Of a stretch of DNA of 64,000 nucleotides, positions 43,962-52,175 are shown in pieces (the first letter of the stretch is position 1; every line of letters starts with the position of its first letter). The position numbers and the translations under genes were made by a program. The stretch spans positions 124,001 through 188,000 of the forward strand of contig CAVPHY010000001.1 in assembly GCA_963704855.1 (NCBI GenBank), in the 5' to 3' direction. Origin of the DNA: SZUA-36 sp963704855 (lineage in GTDB: Bacteria > Pseudomonadota > Gammaproteobacteria > Xanthomonadales > SZUA-36). A model generated the notes under the pieces. That model was not told where the DNA came from. It saw only the letters and a program-made list of their open reading frames with translations, and made no database searches.

Positions 43962-45613
43962 GATATAGTTTGCGCCAGTTTCTGCGTATCTGGCATATCG
44001 GTGTGATCCTCAAACGATACCGCCTCGATGAACTGTTCAGCACGGTCCGCTTGCCCGGACCCGTTCGCTGGCTGCGGGTTTTTATCCCCACCGGCAAGGA
44101 TGTTTCCGGTCTGCCGCGTGGTGAGCGCTTGCGCCTGGCGTTGCAGGAACTGGGGCCGGTATATGTGAAGTTCGGGCAGATACTCTCTACCCGGCGGGAT
44201 TTGCTGCCACTGGATATCGCCGATGAACTCGCGCTGCTGCAGGACCAGGTTCCGCCCTTTCCCGGTGAACAGGCCCGTGACATCATCGAAGAGGCACTGG
44301 GTGAACCAGTCGATACGGTTTTTGCATCTTTTGATACCCAACCGCTGGCCTCGGCCTCCATTGCCCAGGTTCATCCAGCCACGCTGCACGATGGCCGCGA
44401 GGCAGTGGTCAAGGTGGTGCGACCCGGTATTGAAAAGCAGTTGCGCAAGGATATCGACCTGCTCAAAGCGATCGCCGCAATTGCAGAAAAATTCCTGCGC
44501 GGTGGCGCCAGGATACAACCGCTGGAGGTTGTGCGCGAGTTTGAAAGTGTCGTATTTGATGAGCTGGATATGCAGCGCGAGGCTGCCAACGCATCCATGC
44601 TTAGACGCAATTTCCAGGGCTCGCGGGATCTGTATATACCGGAAGTGTATTGGAAATGGTGCAAACGACGGGTGATGGTCATGGAGCGCGTGTCCGGGCT
44701 GCCGGTCGGCGATATCGAGGGATTGCGCGCGCGGGGTGTCGATCTGAAGAAGCTCGCCCGCCGCGGCATACGGGTATTTTACACCCAGGTTTTCCGTGAC
44801 AACCTGTTTCACGCGGACATGCACCCCGGCAATATACTGGTCGATGCCAGCAAACCGGAAGACCCCAGCTTCATTGCCATGGATTTTGGCATTGTCGCGA
44901 GCCTGTCAAACAAGGATCTCTACTACATCGCCGAAAACTTCAGGGCCTTGTTCAATCAGAATTACCGGCGCGTCGCGGCCTTGCACATCGACGCCGGCTG
45001 GGTGCCGGAAACGACCCGCCTCGAAGAGCTGGAGGCAGCCGTCAGGACGGTGGGCGAGCCCAATTTTACCCGGCCATTGAACGAGGTCTCGTTTGGAAAA
45101 CTGCTGTTTGACCTTTTCCAGGTTGCACACCGCTTCCAGCTGACCCTGCAACCGCAATTGCTGATGTTGCAGAAAACCCTGCTGAACATCGAAGGCCTGG
45201 GCAGGCAACTCGACCCGGAAATTGATATCTGGTCGGTGGCCAAACCTGAGCTTGAAGCCATACTCAGGGAAAGACACAGCATAGAGAACATCAAACAGGA
45301 GTTGCGTGAGCGCGTACCTGCATGGATGGCCGATGCACCCGAAATTCCCGGGCTTGTTCACGACTTCCTGGTCAAGGCCAATAGCGGCCAACTACTGACC
45401 CGTACGGCGTCGGAAGACGCTGCGAGAGCACGGCTGGAGCAACAGCAGTCTCGTCGGAGAATGCTGCAGGCGTTGACAGGCGGTTCCTTGAGCATCCCCG
45501 GCGCTATCCTGATCGCGATGCAAACCGGTCCCTGGTTTGTATGGGGCTATTCCACACCTGGCATCGTTTTGCTGTCCCTGGGTGGATGGCAGATCTTCAA
45601 GGCCCTGAGATAG
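43958..45613 (+). CDS. ubiB: UbiB atypical kinase/ATPase
   Basis: ABC1/ADCK-family protein of 551 aa required for ubiquinone synthesis. It has the family's N-terminal GPVYVKFGQILSTRRDLLP (KxGQ motif), the Ala-rich loop PLASASIAQVHPA, a catalytic region LFHADMHPGNILVD and metal-binding MDFGIVASLS, and two C-terminal hydrophobic segments (GAILIAMQTGPWFVWG; GIVLLSLGGWQIF) for membrane anchoring. It starts at a GTG overlapping the ubiJ stop. Confidence 0.97.
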   Translation: MRYSLRQFLRIWHIGVILKRYRLDELFSTVRLPGPVRWLRVFIPTGKDVSGLPRGERLRLALQELGPVYVKFGQILSTRRDLLPLDIADELALLQDQVPPFPGEQARDIIEEALGEPVDTVFASFDTQPLASASIAQVHPATLHDGREAVVKVVRPGIEKQLRKDIDLLKAIAAIAEKFLRGGARIQPLEVVREFESVVFDELDMQREAANASMLRRNFQGSRDLYIPEVYWKWCKRRVMVMERVSGLPVGDIEGLRARGVDLKKLARRGIRVFYTQVFRDNLFHADMHPGNILVDASKPEDPSFIAMDFGIVASLSNKDLYYIAENFRALFNQNYRRVAALHIDAGWVPETTRLEELEAAVRTVGEPNFTRPLNEVSFGKLLFDLFQVAHRFQLTLQPQLLMLQKTLLNIEGLGRQLDPEIDIWSVAKPELEAILRERHSIENIKQELRERVPAWMADAPEIPGLVHDFLVKANSGQLLTRTASEDAARARLEQQQSRRRMLQALTGGSLSIPGAILIAMQTGPWFVWGYSTPGIVLLSLGGWQIFKALR

Positions 45614-45625
45614 GCCGGGCGATCT

Positions 45626-46192
45626 GTGCTTTCACGTTGCTCCCGATGGATACTGAAGAAGTTGGGGTGGACCATCGAGGTAGACTTACCGGACGTTAAC
45701 AAATTCGTGGCGATCGCCGCGCCGCACACCAGCAACTGGGACTTCCCGCTGGGAATTCTGGCGGCCAAGGCCATCAATTTGAAAGTCAACTGGCTGGGTA
45801 AACACAGTATGTTCCACTGGCCCTACGGCTGGTTTTTTCGCGCCATCGGTGGCACGGCGATTCGCCGCGATGGGGGACAAAACTACAAGCAACAACTGAC
45901 GGACCTGTTCGACCGCTCCGAGCACCTGGTTTTAGCACTGGCACCCGAGGGCACCCGCAGCAAAACTGACCACTGGAAAACCGGTTTTCATTCCATCGCG
46001 CGTGCCGCCAATGTACCCATCCTGATGGCCTACCTGGACTATGAAAACAAAAAGCTCGGAATTGGCGGTATGTTCTATCCGGGTGATGACATCGAGGCGG
46101 ATTTCAGCCGGATACGTGAATACTATAAAGACCGGCGTGGTAAAAACCCCGAGAAAGAAAGCCTGATCCGGGTCCGCAAAAAGAAATCATAG
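45626..46192 (+). CDS. Small PlsC-like acyltransferase
   Basis: 188-aa glycerolipid acyltransferase-family protein with the catalytic APHTSNWDF box (HX4D, about residues 34-39), GGTAIRRDGGQNY and APEGTRSKTDHWKTG. No long membrane segment precedes the active site, unlike the PlsC homologue at 26035. It starts at a GTG 13 bases after ubiB and is probably on the ubi transcript. The substrate could be lysophospholipid. The adjacent phospholipase A and PLD-type genes would generate or use such lipids. Confidence 0.85.
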   Translation: MLSRCSRWILKKLGWTIEVDLPDVNKFVAIAAPHTSNWDFPLGILAAKAINLKVNWLGKHSMFHWPYGWFFRAIGGTAIRRDGGQNYKQQLTDLFDRSEHLVLALAPEGTRSKTDHWKTGFHSIARAANVPILMAYLDYENKKLGIGGMFYPGDDIEADFSRIREYYKDRRGKNPEKESLIRVRKKKS

Positions 46193-46253
46193 GGTTCAGG
46201 CACGCACACCTTGCTATAACAACCCCGCAGGGTGCGGTAACGCGCTACCCACG
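46193..46253. repeat. Degenerate GGTGGGTA-type palindrome
   Basis: Between the convergent acyltransferase and pldA. The stretch GCAGGGTGCGGTAACGCGCTACCCACGCTAC (split here as GCAGGGTGCGGTAACG and CGCTACCCACGCTAC) resembles the GTAGGGTGGGTAA/TTACCCACCCTAC family with mismatches. It probably serves as a convergent-gene terminator. Confidence 0.4.
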
Positions 46254-47297
46254 CTACAACCAGTCGGTCAGTGAGATACCAATACCTATCCTGTTTACGC
46301 GGTTGTTGTAATCAATCAGGCTCTCACCATAGCCGTTGAAATACTGGATGTATCCCTTCAAATACGGATACTTCCAAAGAGGGAAACTCCAGCCAAACTC
46401 GAAAGCGCCCCCGTCAAAACCCGATTCGAGGTTGTTACGCGACATGACACTGAAAACATGGTCTTGCCACTTGTAGCCCGCGCGAAATTCGAAATGACCC
46501 AGGTAATCGGTAATATCCGGGTTATCGTCGTCCGACGCGTCTTCCGAGATCCTGATCCACGGTTTGAAACCAAAAGCAAAATTGCCTCGCGCAAATACAA
46601 AATTGGCATAAACACGGTTCCAGCTCCTCGAAAGCACACCACCCTGTCCATTGGACTGATGCACTATACCGAACGAGTTTGCCAGGTTACTGAAGCCCAG
46701 AATCTTCCAGGAAGGGGTGAATTGGGCCCACGCTTCCGGTTCGTGGTTGGTTTCCCTGAATGGCGATGAGAGTTCGGTGTTATAGACCTGCCAGAAAGAC
46801 CGGTTGGTGTATCCTGCATAGATGTCGACCTTGTCAAACAGACCAACCCACAGGGGTGTCTTGAGACTGATCTGAAACTGGGCTTCGGTATCGTCAAATT
46901 TTATCGACGGATCACGGTATTCAACCCGGTACGGTTCCGGGTCGTAACCACTCGAGTTGTAGGCGCCCGCCAGGAAGTAGTTGGGCTTGTGCGCCATAAG
47001 GGTAAACGGCTGAAGAACATTTCTCTTGTCCTCGGTCAGTCGATCAACGACCACGGCAGGTTCATCTTCAAGCTCCGTCAGGCTATCAGCTTGAACCCGT
47101 TCAGCACATTGCGCCCGAATTTCGCCAACCGTTGTCGTGTCGCTGGATTGCAGAAGCACTTCTGTCAGGCACGTCTCGAGGTCATCCGCAACGACTGGCC
47201 CAGCCAGTACAAAACCGACTAACCCGGCGATCACTATGCCTGGATAAACCAGCGTCCTACACGCAAAGCGCCTGGCTTGAACATTCAAATATCTCAT
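46254..47297 (-). CDS. pldA: Outer-membrane phospholipase A
   Basis: PldA/OMPLA family beta-barrel of 347 aa that deacylates phospholipids reaching the outer leaflet. The catalytic signature HQSNGQGGVLSRSWNRVY (HxSNG, near residue 214) is intact. AHKPNYFLAGAYNSSGYDPE, DTEAQFQISLKTPLWVGLF, NNLESGFDGGAFEFGWSFPLW and the C-terminal INYNNRVNRIGIGISLTDWL-like end (DYNNRVNRIGIGISLTDWL) are typical. The ATG at 47297 has an AGGAT ribosome site and opens a signal peptide (VYPGIVIAGLVGFVLAGPVVA). A PLD-family gene is 40 bases upstream on the same strand. Confidence 0.95.
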   Translation of the reverse strand: MRYLNVQARRFACRTLVYPGIVIAGLVGFVLAGPVVADDLETCLTEVLLQSSDTTTVGEIRAQCAERVQADSLTELEDEPAVVVDRLTEDKRNVLQPFTLMAHKPNYFLAGAYNSSGYDPEPYRVEYRDPSIKFDDTEAQFQISLKTPLWVGLFDKVDIYAGYTNRSFWQVYNTELSSPFRETNHEPEAWAQFTPSWKILGFSNLANSFGIVHQSNGQGGVLSRSWNRVYANFVFARGNFAFGFKPWIRISEDASDDDNPDITDYLGHFEFRAGYKWQDHVFSVMSRNNLESGFDGGAFEFGWSFPLWKYPYLKGYIQYFNGYGESLIDYNNRVNRIGIGISLTDWL

Positions 47298-47337
47298 ATC
47301 CTGAATCCTGCTTAATCTCCGCTCATCCGCCACAATT

Positions 47338-49137
47338 TTAAAGCACCGGTGTTATAAACCCCATGAATGAGGCGACCAGAATAACCTGCGTACGACGTTT
47401 TCTGCTGATAACTTCGGGGAAACTGCCAACCGCCCGATAGCTTTGATAAAAACCCTCTGACCCGGGCGGCATCGCCGTTGCACCCGGAATCAGCTCATAC
47501 ACCGTGGTGGAACGGTACGGCCAGAAATCGAAAATGGGCAGGCTGCGCGAGACCGATTCAAGCGCCCCGTTGATCTCCCGCAGAATCGGCACACCGGGTG
47601 GTTTCATTGCGGCCACCCAGCTGTTACCCGGTTCGATATCCTTGCGAATACTCCCCTCAAGCTCTTCAGCAAATGCACTGTCATAAATGATGACACCGTT
47701 TTCAGTATTGAACCCTTCCCCGCGTGGATCCAGGTTATGCGAACCAACCATCGAAACAAAACCGTCTATCACAAAAGACTTGGCGTGCAGGCCTGATCTC
47801 GGCCCCGGCATTTCCAATGCAGGGTTGGGTCCGACCGCGGGTATTTCGCCGCTGTTGATCCCGCTTTTCTTCTCGAGGATCAACTGTGGCAGACGCGGGA
47901 AAAATTCGGCAGCATCCAGCGCGTAAGGGCGGAACTCGTAAACATCAAAACCCAGGGTCTTGATGTAATGCTTCTTGTGTTTGTAGGTAAATGCGTAAGG
48001 AGAAAAAGCGTCGGTAGCAGCCAGGCTGTTGGTAGAAAACAGAAGCTCAATTTCCGGGTGATCCTTACCTAAGGTCTTGAATAGTTTGCGCGAGCGTTTC
48101 GACAGGACCAGGTAGGGTGACTGGATAACCACCGAGTGCTCGGCCGCCGCGAGGGCTGCATGCAATCCATCGGTTATATTTGCCTGCGACTTGCTGTCGT
48201 TTTTTCCCGAGTGGGGCAGGTCAAACACATACTTGATTTTATCGACGTGATGGGCGGTATCTACAAACAGGGAATACATCAGTTGTTTGTCTTCAATATC
48301 CCTGAGCAACGGCTCAAGCCTTTCATGCGCTTCAAACTGCTCCAGTGACACCGACTCATCAGCGGCGATCAGCGGCGCCACGTCCCGCAGATGACCTGTT
48401 TCAGCGGTCATGTCGCTATCCCAGAAGCGGTCAAATGAATCCCGCATTTCCCTTGCCACATTCCCATAGACCAGCACCTCCCGGTCCTTGAAGATGTAAT
48501 CGGTATCAAAATCAAAATAACGGTCAGCGATGTTACGGCCGCCCGTCATGCCGACGACATCATCGACCACCAGCAGTTTGCTGTGCATACGCTGATTGGT
48601 CTTGGTAAAGCAACAGGTCACACCGCCAAACATGGTGTATTTATTGGTTTTCGCCATGTTGAATAAAGGGTTATACAAACGCACCTCGAAGTTGCGGTGC
48701 TCCAGCGCCAGCCCGGCGAGATAATCCAGCTCGGAAACAGTGAACAACTGATCGAACAATATCCGCACCTGTACGCCACGTTTTGCCGCTCTCACCAGCT
48801 CGTGCATGATAAGGCCACCGGTCTGGTCCCGGCGGAACAGGAAATTCTGAAACTGTATGCTTTGCGTTGCCGCCCGGATCAGGTGCAGGCGTGCTTTAAG
48901 CGAGTCTTCACCGATATCCAGAAGCGCTGCGTGATGTTGATCTTCGAGGGTATTGATGCGGCCCAGGTAAATCAATGGCGACTGGGTCGCACAAAAAGGA
49001 TCACGGGAAGCCTTGCAATCTATCTTCACCGAGCGCTGCAAGGCCATTTTTTTATCTACGGCCAGCCTGAGCTCAGGCTGAACCTGGGTGGTGCAGCCAT
49101 AAATCAGCAACAGCAATAAATAAAGGTAGGCTTTCAT
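47338..49137 (-). CDS. PLD-family lipoprotein (phosphatidyltransferase-like)
   Basis: Lipoprotein of 599 aa with two phospholipase D catalytic motifs, HSKLLVVDDVVGMTGGRN (near 190) and HAKSFVIDGFVSMVGSHN (near 470). The signal peptide ends at lipobox LIYGC, and the ATG at 49137 starts it. The domain pairing resembles cardiolipin synthase C/ClsC-like proteins, so the reaction may be phosphatidyl transfer or phospholipid hydrolysis at the envelope. It lies directly upstream of pldA in the same direction, suggesting linked lipid turnover. Confidence 0.9.
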   Translation of the reverse strand: MKAYLYLLLLLIYGCTTQVQPELRLAVDKKMALQRSVKIDCKASRDPFCATQSPLIYLGRINTLEDQHHAALLDIGEDSLKARLHLIRAATQSIQFQNFLFRRDQTGGLIMHELVRAAKRGVQVRILFDQLFTVSELDYLAGLALEHRNFEVRLYNPLFNMAKTNKYTMFGGVTCCFTKTNQRMHSKLLVVDDVVGMTGGRNIADRYFDFDTDYIFKDREVLVYGNVAREMRDSFDRFWDSDMTAETGHLRDVAPLIAADESVSLEQFEAHERLEPLLRDIEDKQLMYSLFVDTAHHVDKIKYVFDLPHSGKNDSKSQANITDGLHAALAAAEHSVVIQSPYLVLSKRSRKLFKTLGKDHPEIELLFSTNSLAATDAFSPYAFTYKHKKHYIKTLGFDVYEFRPYALDAAEFFPRLPQLILEKKSGINSGEIPAVGPNPALEMPGPRSGLHAKSFVIDGFVSMVGSHNLDPRGEGFNTENGVIIYDSAFAEELEGSIRKDIEPGNSWVAAMKPPGVPILREINGALESVSRSLPIFDFWPYRSTTVYELIPGATAMPPGSEGFYQSYRAVGSFPEVISRKRRTQVILVASFMGFITPVL

Positions 49138-49260
49138 ACAGGTGCGGAAAAATTCTATTCGATATGGCCAGGCAGAATTGCGCAATTCTATATCACTGGA
49201 CTATTGATTGTTGTGTTTATCGGGTTTTTGTTCCTTGTCTTTGCGGGTGCCTGGGCCATG

Positions 49261-49998
49261 CTATTTTGTAAGCACGAAACCCTTAAGCTTTATCGCCTTC
49301 TGACGCACCGCAATTGCCGCGATGGCGCCGGGAACCGGCTCCGCGATGGCCAGTTGCCAGGCACCGGGATCATCATCCTGCATATCGAGTACTGCGGGCG
49401 GGTTATCGGGATTAACATCAACGCTGAAACGGCACAACTGGTTTGCGATACCCACACCACTGGCCTTTACAATCGCTTCCTTGCAGGCCCAGGCATGCAT
49501 GAAAGCCCGGTTCAGTTCGGTTTCACCAAGCGTGGATAAGGCCTCAATTTCCTGTTGGCTGAAATATCGCCTGGCCAATGCCATTGGTTTACCCGGCCGG
49601 CGTGTCGCCATTTCCATATCGACACCAATGGTCGCACCGCTGTTGACGCCGATCAGGTAGCAACCATCGCTGCGCGCCACGTTGAAATTCAGCGTGCCGT
49701 CAGACCAGCTGGGGTCAAGCTCCGGCCTGCCCCTATTCCTGCGGATAATCTGCACATCCTTACCCGGCAGGCCCAGATAGGCACCCAGAAGCAGGCGTAG
49801 GTAAAAACGCCTGGTGGTCCGTTGTTGTACGACCGTAAGTTCAGAGGAATCTACCCGAATGTCGACATTGAGTGGATTCGACAGGTACCCGAGATCAAGA
49901 TGCCACAGGTGTACCTCACTGCCACGCGGTTTATCCAGTGAGCGCAAAGGAAGTTTTCTCTGGCCGAATGCATCCGGCCCAATAATTCTGGCTGTCAT
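49261..49998 (-). CDS. 4'-phosphopantetheinyl transferase (Sfp-type)
   Basis: Transfers phosphopantetheine from CoA to carrier proteins. The 245-aa protein has the Mg-binding signature IGVDMEMATRR (near 120), the second motif HAWACKEAIVKASGVGI (near 165, WxxKEAxxK), and the N-terminal WHLDL and RTTRRFYLRLLLGAYLG of the Sfp/Gsp group. The ATG at 49998 is chosen; a GTG three codons upstream is equally usable. It is divergent from oleA with 199 bases between. OleA itself uses CoA thioesters, so the carrier protein served is probably elsewhere. Confidence 0.92.
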   Translation of the reverse strand: MTARIIGPDAFGQRKLPLRSLDKPRGSEVHLWHLDLGYLSNPLNVDIRVDSSELTVVQQRTTRRFYLRLLLGAYLGLPGKDVQIIRRNRGRPELDPSWSDGTLNFNVARSDGCYLIGVNSGATIGVDMEMATRRPGKPMALARRYFSQQEIEALSTLGETELNRAFMHAWACKEAIVKASGVGIANQLCRFSVDVNPDNPPAVLDMQDDDPGAWQLAIAEPVPGAIAAIAVRQKAIKLKGFVLTK

Positions 49999-50102
49999 TT
50001 TAATCACTCAATCCTGACCATCGGGGCCGTGTGCACCGTTGCGCCGGTCACTCCCTGAATAAACAATGGAATCAGTCTAATACATAGTTGCGTTAACAGG
50101 TA

Positions 50103-50119
50103 CTGTATAGCCTATACAG
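50103..50119. promoter_or_regulatory. Palindromic operator candidate upstream of oleA
   Basis: CTGTATA-GCC-TATACAG, a 7-bp perfect dyad with a three-base centre, 79 bases before the oleA ATG in the ole/phosphopantetheinyl transferase divergent region. It resembles a LexA box (CTG-N10-CAG) but has 11 bases between CTG and CAG. A transcription-factor site is likely; the factor is unknown. Confidence 0.45.
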
Positions 50120-50197
50120 CGCGCTTACGCTACAATGTTGTCTTCCTGAAATTCACGCCTGAATCCACGGCCTTCTTTTTTTCTAACCCGGATACCC

Positions 50198-51214
50198 ATG
50201 CAATTTAAAAACGTTGTAATTCAGTCTCTTGCCGCCGTTGACGCACCCATTGAAATGACCTCTGCGGAGATAGGAGAACAATTGCAGGTGGCTACGGACC
50301 GTCTCGGACTGCGTCGCGGCCTGATAGAGGAACTATCCGGAATCATTACCCGCCGCTTCTGGGACAATGGTACACAGCCGTCTGATGCGGCCACCATGGC
50401 AGCTGAAAAGGCCATCGCCGAGGCCGGCATCGACCGCAACAAGATCGGCGTACTGATCAACACATCGGTCTGCAGGGATTTCCTGGAGCCATCCACCGCC
50501 TGCCTGGTGCATGGCAACCTTGGTCTGCATGAACGCTGTCTCAATTTTGACATTGGCAACGCATGCCTGGCGTTCCTGAATGGCATGGATGTCGCCGCCC
50601 GCATGATCGAGCGCGGTGAAATCGAATATGCATTAATCGTTGACGCCGAATCCAGCAGACCGATCACCGAGGCAACCATTGAACGTTTGTCGCAACCGGG
50701 TGTGGAGGTGGAGCAGTTTCGTGCGGAATTTGCATCCCTGACCCTGGGTTCGGGCGCTGCAGCGATGATCATGTGCCGGCGTGAACTGGCGCCACGCGGT
50801 CACTCCTACCTTGGTGGTGTTACCCGCGCAGCCACACAGTTCAACAAGCTTTGCTACGGCCAGATGGACCGCATGGTGACCGATACACGGGTCCTGCTGA
50901 CCGAGGGCCTGAAACTGGCGACCAAAACTTTTGTTGCAGCCCGGGAAAAGCTTGGCTGGGTTGTGGATGAACTGGACCAGTTCATTATTCACCAGGTCAG
51001 TAAAGCACATACGGATTCCCTGATGAAAGTCCTGGGTCTTGATCCGGAAAAAATTCATCGCATCTACCCGGAACTCGGCAATATCGGCCCTGCAGCGGTT
51101 CCTATCGCGTTGGCAAAGGCCGTCGCCATGGGCAGGGTGAAACGCGGTGACCGTATCGCCCTGCTGGGTATCGGTTCCGGTTTGAATTGCTCAATGGCAG
51201 AAATTGTCTGGTGA
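50198..51214 (+). CDS. oleA: OleA: acyl-CoA head-to-head condensing thiolase
   Basis: Joins two fatty acyl-CoAs without decarboxylation to a 2-alkyl-3-oxoacid. The 338-aa thiolase-fold protein has its active-site Cys near residue 123 in DIGNACLAFLNGMDVAA, the NACL context typical of OleA rather than FabH, with QFIIHQVSKAHTDSLM (catalytic His) and PELGNIGPAAVPIALAKAV (Asn). The N-terminus FKNVVIQSLAAVDAPIEMTS also matches the family. It is first of four ole genes in tight array. Confidence 0.94.
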   Translation: MQFKNVVIQSLAAVDAPIEMTSAEIGEQLQVATDRLGLRRGLIEELSGIITRRFWDNGTQPSDAATMAAEKAIAEAGIDRNKIGVLINTSVCRDFLEPSTACLVHGNLGLHERCLNFDIGNACLAFLNGMDVAARMIERGEIEYALIVDAESSRPITEATIERLSQPGVEVEQFRAEFASLTLGSGAAAMIMCRRELAPRGHSYLGGVTRAATQFNKLCYGQMDRMVTDTRVLLTEGLKLATKTFVAAREKLGWVVDELDQFIIHQVSKAHTDSLMKVLGLDPEKIHRIYPELGNIGPAAVPIALAKAVAMGRVKRGDRIALLGIGSGLNCSMAEIVW

Positions 51215-51266
51215 AAAAAGCACATCTGGGCCATCCGGGCACAACCACCTGAGCGGGTCAGGCCTC

Positions 51267-52175
51267 GTGTATCAGCCTCCTGAAAAGCTTTACCCGTTCG
51301 AGTCACACTGGCTCAACATTTCCGGTATCCGCATGCACTTTCTCGACGAAGGCCCGCGTGATGCACCGATTGTATTGATGGTTCACGGTAACCCGACCTG
51401 GTCTTTTTACTATCGTAACCTGGTCCTCGCGCTGCGTGACCGCTACCGTTGTATCGTCCCCGACCACATCGGCTGCGGATTGTCGGACAAACCCGGTGAC
51501 AACCGGTATTCGTACACCCTGGAACGCAGAATATCCGACCTCGGCGCCCTGATGGACCACCTCAAACCCAGCACGAAGGTACACCTGGTCGTTCATGACT
51601 GGGGTGGCATGATCGGTTTTGGCTGGGCGGTTAACTGGCCGGGTCAGATTGGCAATATGGTTATCGGTAACACGGCAGCGTTTCCGATGCCGCCTGATAA
51701 GAAGTTTCCTGCAGCCCTGTGGCTGGTTCGCAATACCAAACTCGGTGCACTTTTGGTGCAGGGGATGAACGCGTTTTCAGGTATTGCTGCGCGTGTCGCA
51801 TTCAAGAAACCCGTCCCCGCTGATGTCCGCAAGGCCTATACCGGCCCCTACGATTCATGGGACCACCGCATTGCCACCCTGCGCTTTGTGCAGGACATCC
51901 CGCTAAAAACCGAAGACCCCGGTTACAAGATCGTGCAGATGACCGAATCACGCCTGCCAAAATTCACCGGCAACCCCTGCCTGCTCGCCTGGGGCATGAA
52001 AGACTTTGTCTTCGACAGGCATTTTCTTGAGAAATGGAAGCAATTGTTCCCGCAAGCGATGGTGCTCGAATATCCCGATTGCGGTCATTACATTTTTGAG
52101 GATGGCGGCCCTGACCTGACCCGGATCGTCAGTGAATTCATGGATAAAAATGAACAGGGACACGAACAGCACTGA
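51267..52175 (+). CDS. oleB: OleB: haloalkane-dehalogenase-like beta-lactone decarboxylase
   Basis: Converts the beta-lactone made by OleC to a cis-olefin with loss of CO2. The alpha/beta-hydrolase fold shows HGNPTWSFYYRN, VPDHIGCGLSDKP, the nucleophilic Asp in LVVHDWGGMIGF, WGMKDFVFD and the catalytic His in DCGHYIFED. The start is uncertain. An in-frame TTG at 51204 would overlap oleA but adds 21 low-complexity residues; the GTG at 51267 (YQPPEKLYPFESHWL) matches the family N-terminus and has AGG upstream, giving 302 aa. It overlaps oleC by 26 bases. Confidence 0.92.
   Translation: MYQPPEKLYPFESHWLNISGIRMHFLDEGPRDAPIVLMVHGNPTWSFYYRNLVLALRDRYRCIVPDHIGCGLSDKPGDNRYSYTLERRISDLGALMDHLKPSTKVHLVVHDWGGMIGFGWAVNWPGQIGNMVIGNTAAFPMPPDKKFPAALWLVRNTKLGALLVQGMNAFSGIAARVAFKKPVPADVRKAYTGPYDSWDHRIATLRFVQDIPLKTEDPGYKIVQMTESRLPKFTGNPCLLAWGMKDFVFDRHFLEKWKQLFPQAMVLEYPDCGHYIFEDGGPDLTRIVSEFMDKNEQGHEQH

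Noticed and set aside
50103..50119. Calling the ole dyad a LexA box outright
   Set aside because: The spacing between CTG and CAG is 11 bases, not 10, so it is kept only as an unassigned dyad.
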